Assembly: GCA_030248195.1 (NCBI GenBank) | Contig: JASAND010006583.1 | Coordinates: 40,660-104,659, forward strand | Direction of reading: 5' to 3' | From: Trissonchulus latispiculum | Taxonomy: Eukaryota; Nematoda; Enoplea; Enoplida; Ironidae | Length of the DNA stretch: 64,000 bases | Shown here: piece by piece, positions 55,848 through 64,000 of the stretch | Layout: every line of letters begins with the position of its first letter | Position numbering within the stretch: the stretch's first letter is position 1 | Made by a program: the position numbers and the translations under genes | The notes under the pieces: model-generated | What the model was told of the DNA's origin: nothing | The model's database searches: none | Seen by the model: the letters and a program-made list of their open reading frames with translations, nothing else

Positions 55848-58800
55848 ATGTGCACACACATATTCACACTTATACATATATGGGACCCCGCATGACATCG
55901 TTCGTGACATCGCTCACACTGCCCACAAATATACACACTTACACATACATGGGACCCCCCATGACATCGTTCGTGACATCACTCACACTGCACACACATA
56001 TACACACTTATACATACATGGGTCCCCGCATGACATCGTTTGTGACATCGCTCACACTGCACACACATACACACTTATACATACATGGGCCCCTGCATGA
56101 CATCGTTCGCGACATCTCTCACACTGCACACACAAACACATACACACTTATACATACATGGGACCTCTCGTGACATCGTTCGCGACATCGCTCACAACGG
56201 ACACACATATACACATTTATACATACATGGGTCCCTGCATGACATCGTTCGTGACATCGCTCACACTGCACACACATATACACACTTATACATACATGGG
56301 ACCCCCCATGACATCGTTCGTGACATCGCTCACAATGCACACACACATACACACTTATACATACATAAGACCCCCCATGACATCGTTCGTGACATCGCTC
56401 ACACTGCACACACATCACACACACATACACACTTATACATACATGGGTCCCTGCATGACATCGTTCGTGACATCGCTCACACTGCACAAACATACACACT
56501 TATACATACATGGGACCCCCCATGACATCGTTCGTGACATCGCTCACACTGCACACACATCACACACACATACACACTTATACATACATGGGTCCCCGCA
56601 TGACATCGTTCGTGACATCGCTCACACTGCACACACATACACACTTATACATACATGGGACCCCCCATGACATCGTTCGTGACATCGCTCACACTGCACA
56701 CACATCACACACACATACACACTTATACATACATGGGTCCCCGCATGACATCGTTCGTGACATCGCTCACACTGCACACACATACACACTTATACATACA
56801 TGGGACCCCCCATGACATCGTTCGTGACATCGCTCACACTGCACACACATCACACACACACATACACACTTATACATACATTGGTCCCCGCATGACATCG
56901 TTCGTAACATCGTTAACACTGCACACGCATTACATGGCAGCTGTACTTTTGAATGTGAAAAACTGGGGGGGGGGAGTGAACGCATGCCACATGCTCTTCC
57001 CGCACACATAACATTAGCCTGCGCACGCACACAACATATAAGTATGACACACCTGCCCCACCTTTGCACATACCCTCTCACTTCAACTGACATCACCCAC
57101 CCCCCTGCCATCGCATGGAAGGGTGACCAGAAAACCCCTATATACAACTTTTCAGCAAAATCGAAGACAAAAAAGTTTTCGGTTACCCTTGGTCCCCCCT
57201 TAGAAATCGAAAAAAATCGAAAAAAATCGAAAAAAATCGAATTTCGCGAAATCGAAAAATTTTGCGATATTTGAACTCAGCGTGGTCGCTATAAATAAAT
57301 AAAATAAAAAACATACCCACACCAAATTTCAGCTCATTTGGTCGAGTTGTAAGAACTTTGAGTGGTGGGGGGGGGTAATCTGGAAAAGATCCTCTAAAAA
57401 TGTATGTCACTTGATGAATAGGGATAAACTTCGGATGCTAATGGCTCCCTGCTAGCAATGTGTCAACAATACGTGGAAATTTATTGTTATTTCGGAAACT
57501 CTTATAAGTTCTCCATGCCATAGCTCAACCCTACAGAAGTTCAACTACGTTACATTAGTAAAGAAAAGGAACGACGTTCGTATTTTACTATACGGTAGGC
57601 GGACAAGATACTCAGAAGGTAAAAGCTGACTACGAACACAGAATAATAGCAGAATCCTGCACAGGACGAACAACTATGTAAACAATCCTAAGAAAATAGT
57701 AATAGTAAGCGTATACTGTTTTTGTTTTGGATTCATGCGTTTTGCTTTCTATGATTGCAGGAATGGCAGCTGACTTTTACAGGAAACTACTCGATGCAGC
57801 TGGGAAGGGGAGTGACACAACTGGAGCTAACTTTGAACAAACCATCAAAAAATGTGTTAACCGACCTTCACCGCCTGACTTAGGAAATTACAGAACTGTA
57901 AGTATTGGCGAAGCAGGAGTACTATAATTGGTTTCAGGGTAGGTTTAACGCATTAGCAATGTTGTATTTAGCTTTTGACTGAAATGCACATACTCCTTCA
58001 CACAGACAATGTATTTTAGTTTTTGATGAAACTAGATTAAGGAAATTAGGACGTTCAGCAAACACTAATTATGACTTACAATTTAAGCAATTGTAAAGGC
58101 CGCCTTTAACATTGCTATTATAGTGTGACAAGCGTCAAGCTCTTAGTTATTATGCTTGGGGACATAATCTGCACGATGACGGCTGACCCCCCACAAATTA
58201 GATCCACAACTAGTCAGTTGGTTCAATGTGCGTCTGTTGCGAGCTTCAGCACACAAGCATAGCGGGCGAATTTCTTTAAGTGATGGGTCTAATTTGTGGG
58301 GGGGGTCAGCCGTTATCGTGCAGATCATGTCCCCAAAGCCTAAAGGTGCATTCATAGTTCCAGACGCAAGCAGACGCGCGTAGACGCGCGTCGACGCGTG
58401 TACGTAAGCGTCTGCATGAGTTCGTGAGCATGAATACGCTACAATTATTTTTAAACGGCTAAAACGGCATGTTACAATCTGAGGCGTCGACGCGCGTCTC
58501 TCTGCGTTCGAGACTATGAATGCACCTTAATAATTAAGACCTTGACGCGTGTCACACTCTTAGTTATTATCCTACTCTTGCTATTATATATTCCGCTGAA
58601 GTTCCAATGCAGAAGGCGAGTACAGTTTACAAATATTATCAAAGCTATAAAGGTTTCTTGCGCTCATCCGCAGCCATAACTTTTGGTTTTTTGGCCAATA
58701 ACTTTGACATTTTGTACGGGTGCATACTGGAATCTTATGGATTTAAAAATGCAAAAAATTTAAGGGTCACTTAAGGTGGTGATTCCTTTTGGGCACAAAT

Positions 58801-61800
58801 TGTTGGTTGGCGGCGCAAATCAGGATGAAATTTGGCAAAACTTTCCGAAATACATTCTTTTAGCGTTCTAACACCCACCGCGCAATCCCGATTCAAAAAT
58901 TCGAGATTTCCGATCAGGGCGGTTTTTCCCAATTTTTGAAAGTTTGGCGGCAGCTATACAGTTATGACTATATCCATTTGAAAGATCTCGTTGAGCTTCA
59001 CATTTTTGCTTTTTAAAGCAACTTTCTATCTTTTCTCTAGCGTGCGATATAGCCGATTTTCTTGTTTTGGCGTCGAAAACTTGTCATTTTTGCAGAAATC
59101 AAATAATCCATCATTTCTTGAACTGCACAAGCCGGAAAATCAAACTAAGGGCGTCGATCTAAAGGTCTCACAGGGGCAAATCATCCGATGGATGATCGTC
59201 TTCCAACAGTTATCCCGTAGGCTGCTATCATGAAAAATGTAGTTTTTGCAAAAACACGACCAATTTTTTTCCAAAGATTGTGGAGCCTTCACCATGCAAG
59301 TTGGAGGGCTGCTACTGAACAAGTGGGTTCTGCACAAATATACCCAGGGACGTTTTTTTAGTTGCCCCGATTACTGCTTTCTAGCTAAAGTAATCGCTTG
59401 ACAAATTTGGAAAAAGTAGGCAAAATACAGGTTACGCACACATTTCAGCTTATTTCTCTATAACGAAGAGCGATTTCACAATAAATAAAAAATCGTCCCC
59501 AGCTATTTGATGGAGGTATCGAATTATATAACCGATGTCTCGCGAAAAAATTTACTTGAGTCTGCAAAAAATCTGGAAAATTATACTTCTTCTAAAATGT
59601 GTCAAAAATATTTTAGAAAAGCAACATTAGTTTCATGGCATGCATTAAAAAGAGAAAATGTCAAGCTACATTTTGATATAAAAATGGCTTCTTAACTCCA
59701 AGTAATGAACGAGTAATAATGGTGCAAACTTTTGTGACCAAAGGGAATCACCACCTTAACACGAATCTGAAATCCATGCGTTTTGTTAGTTCAGTATAAG
59801 CTAAAGTTGTAAGCTTATACTGCGCTTAACGAAGATCTAATTCAAAAAAGAGATTTCAGACTCGTGTTCCGCGCCCTTGAATTCATGTACATAAGATTTC
59901 AGCAATTTTTTTCAAAAACTTTTTCGGTTCCCCTTTGCGCTCCTTGCCAAACTAAAATTTAAAATATTTTTAAATTTAAAATTTTTGCATTTTTAAGTTT
60001 TTTAATTTATAAACCTCCAGTACAAAATACAAAATTCAAATACAAAATACAAATACAAAATACCCATACAAAATTTCAGTTATTGGTAAAAAATCAAAAG
60101 TAATGGCTGCAGGGGAACAGCAAGAGACCCTACTAGTATACTCTGCTTACGTTACAAGTAGACTAACACACAAAACCTATATTCGCAGAAGCATTAGATA
60201 CAAAAACATTTTTGCTCACAGCAGGTCCATTAGGCAGTGGTCATATTGCAGCTATATGAATTATATGATGCCAAATAGCTAACCTGATATAATCAAGAGT
60301 TTATAATACCATGGTATTATAAACTCTTGATATAATCTATACTATCCACTCCTCGTTTTGCACAAAACTCTTGCTTTCACCGTATACATTTCAATTCGGA
60401 ATTTTTAATTTTCAATTTACACTGAAAAAATTACGTGTTCTCATTACGGTAGTCAAACGAGGGTCAGCGCTCGCTCGCTATTCTCTGCTCAGTCAAGAAG
60501 CTTTTTTACTTCTGCAAATCCTTTTCTGACTTCAGATTGGGTGGCTCTGGTTTGCTGCCTTTATAATTGTATTTTTCGAGCCGTTTGTTCAACGTTGGAA
60601 CAACCTGACCTGTATTCGATTCTTTCCGAAGAGAGAGCGAGTCCGAGCAGTCTATCTGGTGGCAAAGCTGTTGACGCAACGAGGAAACCTGAAAACATTT
60701 CTAACTAACCAGTTTATTTACCATATAGCTGGAGCGGAACCGAAAAAGGTTAGATTTAGCGTGACAGTAATTTTTGATAGTTTGAAAATTGTGAAACACG
60801 GTGTCTGTTTAGAAGCACTGTTTATAATAGTTTCTTTGTATTTTGTGAGATTCGAAGTAACAGTATTTGTCAGAAAACATGCCGGTTTTTTATGTTAGGA
60901 ATTGCTTATGCTTATATGGTAACAAAATTACTGCAGTTTTAGTAACATTGTGTAGACAGACGCCAGCCATATATTTCTGATTGTTTTTAAAACGGCTCAG
61001 GCTCCATATCTTTTCAAGCCCTCTGGGTTTCAGAAAAGGGAAAAGGAGCGATTATATGAATAAATTGATAGACAGAATTTATATATAATTTGGTTTCCCG
61101 AATAACCAAGTTTATGTGAGTTTAGCTAAGCATTGTGGAAAGAATTGCGTTTTCTTCTGGCTGGATTGAAAGAATCTTTCGAATGATGGGGTGGATGCCT
61201 GTTCATTGTCTTCGATGCGAAAAAAGATTTGATGCTGACGATACAGCCAATTACAAGCTTTGTCCAAATCCACGATGTGTCCCACGTTAGTTTAGTTAGT
61301 AATTCCTCTCAGAGTTTTAAGATAGAGGCTTACAGTAACCTTCTTCATACTATATAACTAAGAAAACACCACCCAAAATTAGCTTTCATCAGGTGGTAAC
61401 AAGTTTCCAGAAAATGATATTCATAAGTTTTTCATAAGAAAATCATTTTCATAATTCACAAATTTCCAGAACTTACAATGATATTGCTAAACTTCACTGA
61501 ACCCATGAGCACAGCATTGCAGTTGCTAATACTACAACAGCAAAAGATTAGTAACCGTTTAACTCCAACGCATTATGCAGAAGCTAAGGTGCTTAGCCCA
61601 TCTCAGTATACCTCGTTTTTTGTCATTTGCTGATGTAAGTATATACAAGTCCGATTTCTTCAATGTTAATTTGTTTCTAGGCAAAGGATTATACTGTCTT
61701 GATTGTTACTACGTTAAGGACGATTGTGACCTATGCAAACTTCCTCTGATTGCTTCTACCGATAAGTTTGATGAGGAGAAGGACTCAAGCGATGAAGAAG

Positions 61801-61832
61801 TGGACAGAATTATCTTGGAAGGAGGTGTTTAG
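48033..61832 (+). CDS. DC-STAMP domain-containing protein (DCST family), 13 exons
   Basis: Thirteen exons join with matching phases to about 807 residues plus stop, near DCST2 length. N-terminal membrane helices (exons 3-4: [37 protein letters not shown]) are followed by the family's [16 protein letters not shown] segment and a helical ectodomain. Then come further membrane helices (exons 6, 7, 9, 11), [11 protein letters not shown] on the cytosolic side, and a C4C4 RING-like finger (HCLRC, CPNPRC, YCLDC, CDLC) with an acidic tail. Drosophila sneaky, C. elegans SPE-42/SPE-49 and vertebrate DCST1/2 act in sperm for egg interaction or activation, so a sperm role is expected by family. Exon 1 is tentative and the start codon is not found. 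AATAAA signals at 61861 and 61888 fit the 3' end. Confidence 0.88.
49043..49299 (+). CDS. DCST exon 2
   Basis: Phase 0 in and 2 out. Cytosolic N-terminal segment rich in Arg/Lys with [17 protein letters not shown]. Confidence 0.75.
49648..49865 (+). CDS. DCST exon 3
   Basis: Phase 2 in and 1 out. A CCC run, then the first strong membrane helices ([17 protein letters not shown]). Confidence 0.85.
50262..50452 (+). CDS. DCST exon 4
   Basis: Phase 1 in and 0 out. It carries [20 protein letters not shown], the most family-typical segment. Confidence 0.88.
50660..50716 (+). repeat. tRNA-like fragment
   Basis: TAGGTAGAGCTTTGAC (A-box-like), then GTGGTTCAATCCCCA (B-box-like). A related B-box-like sequence lies inverted at 50058-50075. 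Probably SINE relics. Confidence 0.4.
50852..51788. mobile_element. Foldback element with ~300-bp arms
   Basis: The two arms are near-perfect inverted copies, ending in TATATGTCG. Each contains palindromic CAGTAAATAC/GTATTTACTG modules and AAGGACATGCCGAC. The ~350-bp core is AT-rich and noncoding. It lies in DCST intron 4. Confidence 0.85.
51891..52070 (+). CDS. DCST exon 5
   Basis: Sixty codons, phase 0 in and out. Helical ectodomain segment ([19 protein letters not shown]). Confidence 0.85.
52834..53070 (+). CDS. DCST exon 6
   Basis: Seventy-nine codons, phase 0 in and out. Ectodomain with Cys residues, then membrane helix [12 protein letters not shown]. Confidence 0.82.
53206..53295. repeat. 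(TA)n microsatellite
   Basis: About 44 TA dinucleotides in DCST intron 6. Confidence 0.95.
53669..53898 (+). CDS. DCST exon 7
   Basis: Phase 0 in and 2 out. [19 protein letters not shown], then membrane helix [15 protein letters not shown]. Confidence 0.87.
54245..54417 (+). CDS. DCST exon 8
   Basis: Phase 2 in and 1 out. [18 protein letters not shown], a conserved DC-STAMP segment, then LPLTFREHF. Confidence 0.87.
54622..55013. mobile_element. 392-bp hAT-type MITE
   Basis: The ends are TAGGCATGGGTACGGGT and its inverse. The flanking 8-bp duplication ATAATAAC (54614-54621 and 55014-55021) is perfect. GGGTACCCG modules form the arms. It lies 51 bp upstream of DCST exon 9. Confidence 0.9.
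55065..55280 (+). CDS. DCST exon 9
   Basis: Phase 1 in and out. [14 protein letters not shown], then a long membrane helix ([20 protein letters not shown]). Confidence 0.87.
55770..55850. repeat. (TA)n microsatellite
   Basis: About 40 TA units adjoining the satellite. Confidence 0.95.
55860..56930 (+). repeat. ~70-bp satellite with dimeric higher order
   Basis: About fifteen copies of a 67-81 bp unit with ACTTATACATACATGGG and CATGACATCGTTCGTGACAT. From about 56400 long and short forms alternate, giving a 145-bp dimer (starts near 56510, 56655 and 56800). Open frames on both strands result from the lack of stops in the unit. Confidence 0.9.
57761..57897 (+). CDS. DCST exon 10
   Basis: Phase 1 in and 0 out. 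[17 protein letters not shown] and a Cys-containing ectodomain piece ([12 protein letters not shown]). Confidence 0.82.
58775..59755. mobile_element. piggyBac-like MITE with TTAA ends
   Basis: Flanked by TTAA (58771-58774 and 59756-59759), with inverted ends GGTGGTGATTCCTTT/AAAGGGAATCACCACC. About 980 bp, noncoding, in DCST intron 10. Confidence 0.75.
60293..60330. repeat. Perfect 38-bp palindrome
   Basis: TCAAGAGTTTATAATACCA followed directly by its exact reverse complement, with no loop. In DCST intron 10. Confidence 0.95.
60536..60748 (+). CDS. DCST exon 11
   Basis: Seventy-one codons, phase 0 in and out. Last membrane helix [12 protein letters not shown], then [18 protein letters not shown], typical of the family. 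Confidence 0.88.
61126..61285 (+). CDS. DCST exon 12 (first half of RING-like finger)
   Basis: Phase 0 in and 1 out. [12 protein letters not shown] and [10 protein letters not shown] supply the first two Cys pairs. Confidence 0.87.
61681..61832 (+). CDS. DCST exon 13 (second half of RING-like finger, stop)
   Basis: Phase 1 in. [15 protein letters not shown] supplies the last Cys pairs, followed by an acidic tail and TAG. Confidence 0.9.
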
Positions 61833-61887
61833 GGGTTGGGAAGGAGTAATTATTTATCTGAATAAACTAGCGATTCGATTTTAGTTT

Positions 61888-61893
61888 AATAAA
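61888..61893 (+). promoter_or_regulatory. Polyadenylation signal of the DCST gene
   Basis: AATAAA 56 bp past the stop. A second AATAAA lies at 61861. Confidence 0.65.
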
Positions 61894-62402
61894 GATATTA
61901 CATCGCTTTGTCGTCTATTGTAATTCTTGGCATAAAATACTAGGTTACTGTTGATGCGTTGTGGTCAGTTCATTAGGTCTACAAGGATATCAGACAAACC
62001 CACAAAAACCATCAATAGTATATATTTAATTTCCAAAACTAAGCAACTTTACGCAACTGTTTCTGTTCAAATCACATGCAACATACAAACTCTACAAAAG
62101 TTCCTATGACTACGGCAGCCAATTTCAAGAAACACATATATACAGCAAAACAAATATCAAGCAATATAATATACACAGCAAAACAAATATCAAGCAATAT
62201 AATAATTACAAAAATATCAACACCCAAATAAAGACAATTTACTCGATGCATGCCTACATAATAAGCACACATAATTTTAAAACTTATCGGTCTAGAAGAA
62301 CTTAGTAGCCTCCACGGAGCAGTTTATCAGGCTAGGCTCTATACCCACCCTGCAACAGTGCAACGGGCATTGTGCTGCGGAACATTTTTATGACGTCAAA
62401 TG

Positions 62403-63005
62403 TCAACACTTCAGCTTAAGCATTTTTATAATTGCTGAACGAATCTCATTGTTCTTTACAATAAATATTAAAGGGTTGATAAGCACATTGGTGTTAAGAA
62501 CTGATGTTAACAAATTAACAAAAATAATTTGCATTCCAGGGCTCAAATTAAATGTGGGCATGAAATAGAATATAACATTGGGCACGAAATTACAAAGAAA
62601 ATTAGTTATCATCACATAAGTTAGCATTAAGGTAACCTTTTTCTGCCGTTCACGGGCTGAGGCAAACTGATCAGCCCAACGCTTGCTATTACCGGAATAC
62701 ATTGTCACTAATGCTGTAGAGTAGACCAGCACACCTACAAAAATTGCACTCAGCTGACCCCAGAAAAAAATGGCATTTACCCAATCCGGGACAATCGAAT
62801 AGGTGAAACATATTTGGACAACTCTAACGGTTGCTGGCATTAAGTAGGCCGACAATTCCAACAGAATCAGAACAAGAATGCATAACAGTAATCCAACCAA
62901 TGCTGCTTTTAACATAAACCGTAAGCTCATTGCCATGTACAGTTTGATGCTTACACATGCAATAAATCTGTCGACTGCTATGAATAAATTCATGTAAGCT
63001 TGCAT
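62403..63005 (-). CDS. Rhodopsin-like (class A) GPCR, TM3-TM7 part
   Basis: Two hundred codons ending in a stop. It opens in TM3 with AYMNLFIAVDRFIA (the DRY position is DRF), runs through four further membrane helices, has a basic third loop (SARERQKKVTLML) and ends with TM7 NVLINPLIFIV (NPxxY form NPLIF) and a short cytosolic helix. TM1 and TM2 are missing. The first ATG lies within what should be TM3, and a possible acceptor (CAAG|CTTACATG) suggests that 5' exons lie beyond 63006 or that the copy is truncated. The ligand is unknown. It converges with the DCST gene. Confidence 0.75.
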   Translation of the reverse strand: MQAYMNLFIAVDRFIACVSIKLYMAMSLRFMLKAALVGLLLCILVLILLELSAYLMPATVRVVQICFTYSIVPDWVNAIFFWGQLSAIFVGVLVYSTALVTMYSGNSKRWADQFASARERQKKVTLMLTYVMITNFLCNFVPNVIFYFMPTFNLSPGMQIIFVNLLTSVLNTNVLINPLIFIVKNNEIRSAIIKMLKLKC

Positions 63006-64000
63006 GTGTCAGCGTGTTCTCGAGTGGCCAAGGCAAACACAGTCAATTGAATCCCTAAACACCGTTCAGCCCGGACAGACATTTAATCCAAATCCAACCC
63101 ATTTATTAACGTGATACCACAAAGAAACCTGAATCAAATGGGTTAAAACCCAAATGGGTTTTAACCCGACAGAAATTAGTAATAATGATCAAATAGAACA
63201 GTTATTTACACAGACAAAGCTAATATGAAAGACGCAAAATGCTTGCAAAAAATAGCTCAAAAGTCACGTTATTGTCTCAAGTGTATCTCAAGTGTTGCTG
63301 TAACAGCGTTTACAGAAAAGCTGGTCAAAATTACTTTTAAAGGTGTAGTCAGGAAAAGTTAATCTCAGTTTCGTGTACTGTAAAGAGTCCTGTCTCACAG
63401 TTTTTAGTGTACGTCAACCAAACCCAGCCTTTAAACTACTCAACACACCCTTTTAATGAACTCCCAGCAAGTCCAAACGTGGACATTGAACTATATTTTC
63501 CCACATTCGGACCGTGACAGACTGAAACATTCTTGCAAATAGGGCAGAAATGAAATTCAGACTGATGTTAATGGAAGACTGTTCCAACTGAAATGCGACC
63601 TAATACCTTTTCTGTGAAAGGCATAGAAATTTTCGAATCTAGCTATTGTACGCAGTTTTATAATTCCATGGGCTTTAATAAATGCATCAAATTACTGTTT
63701 CTAAAGTAAACTGCAACCAAAAAGGGGACTTTTCTGTGTCAACTTTAAATAGTACTTTTCAAGTGACAACATTAAATAGTACATTTCTATCGTACGTCTG
63801 TCTGGGGGGGGATTTGCAAAACAGGAATGTCTTTAAACCTTTACAAAACCGCCCCTCACTTTTGAGTGTGGTCCCCACACCTTGTGAGGAAGTAAGTAAA
63901 CAGCATGGCGGCATAAACAAGGCTAAAGCGGAATCAGTATAAGATGACAGAAACAAAGTGTCATAGTAAATAGACAATGACAAAAGATCGATAAAAGGAA
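63006..64000. other. Noncoding, no upstream GPCR exon recognised
   Basis: Holds a 12-bp inverted repeat (GGGTTAAAACCC-AAAT-GGGTTTTAACCC, 63141-63168) and a 24-bp sequence shared inverted with 31213-31236. Nothing else is seen. Confidence 0.4.

Larger units (their letters stand above)
55325..57400. mobile_element. Inverted-repeat unit carrying a satellite
   Basis: Arms of about 240 bp (55325-55560 and 57120-57400) are inverted copies sharing GGTCCCCCCTTAGAAAT-like and GTCTTCGATTTTGCTGAAAA segments. Between them are a GAACACGAATCTGAA hairpin (55565-55710), a TA tract and the ~70-bp satellite. It sits in DCST intron 9. Confidence 0.65.

Noticed and set aside
55860..56930. CRISPR-like regular repeats
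   Set aside because: Spacers are not unique, units are tandem, and the genome is eukaryotic.
55850..57011. Several long frames with repeated [13 protein letters not shown] or [11 protein letters not shown]
   Set aside because: They arise from a ~70-bp satellite lacking stops. The dimer length (145 bp) is not a multiple of three and frames rotate.

Overview
This window looks like a stretch of an invertebrate animal genome. It is AT-rich, its genes have many GT-AG introns, its domain types (DEG/ENaC channel, C-type lectin, EGF, DC-STAMP, class A GPCR) are animal types, and its introns are crowded with transposons. I could not fix the phylum from sequence alone.

Host genes. (1) A plus-strand gene starts at 3650. 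Exons 1-3 (3650-7920) encode the first membrane helix and the start of the ectodomain of a DEG/ENaC (ASIC-like) sodium channel. After a 25.8 kb intron, phase-compatible exons at 33679-39115 encode a complete C-type lectin domain, a ~650-residue threonine mucin exon and two EGF domains. Whether the two parts are one transcript is inferred from strand and splice phase. (2) A plus-strand DC-STAMP/DCST gene runs from about 48033 to 61832. I could read thirteen exons with matching phases, ending in a C4C4 RING-like finger. (3) A minus-strand rhodopsin-like GPCR fragment (TM3 to TM7) lies at 62403-63005.

The main find is a 17.7 kb virus-like (Polinton/adintovirus-like) element at 9428-27133, inside the large intron of gene 1. 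It has inverted terminal repeats. It also has a compact late-gene block (21759-25024) in which consecutive ORFs overlap by ATGA or a few bases: a small structural protein, a pVI-like basic protein, a probable major capsid protein, an adenain-like cysteine protease, a two-repeat TATA-binding-protein-like protein, and an unknown protein. Inside the left repeat arm is a minus-strand gene with a clear CARD (death-fold) domain, absent from the right arm. A spliced C2H2 zinc-finger gene sits at each inner arm, pointing inward. The late block and a broken gene at 13240-13625 end in the same RNA-like hairpin with a cUUCGg loop. I saw no polymerase, integrase or packaging ATPase in the element. The rest of it is filled with strand-biased GGAGCA/TGCTCC repeats of about 10-11 bp period. 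The sequence suggests a capsid-coding element that carries its own transcription factor and an immune or cell-death modulator.

Other mobile DNA: a non-LTR retrotransposon 3' remnant (1323-2095), a decayed Ty3/gypsy element (4049-7162), a 4.5 kb hAT element with 8-bp target duplications (29126-33629), a 392-bp hAT MITE (54622-55013), a piggyBac-like TTAA MITE (58775-59755), several foldback elements, a DNA polymerase B fragment of Polinton type (45225-46370) split by a solo LTR with a 4-bp duplication (45542-46074), a ~70-bp satellite (55860-56930) and homopolymer-rich repeats at 39.8-43.3 kb.
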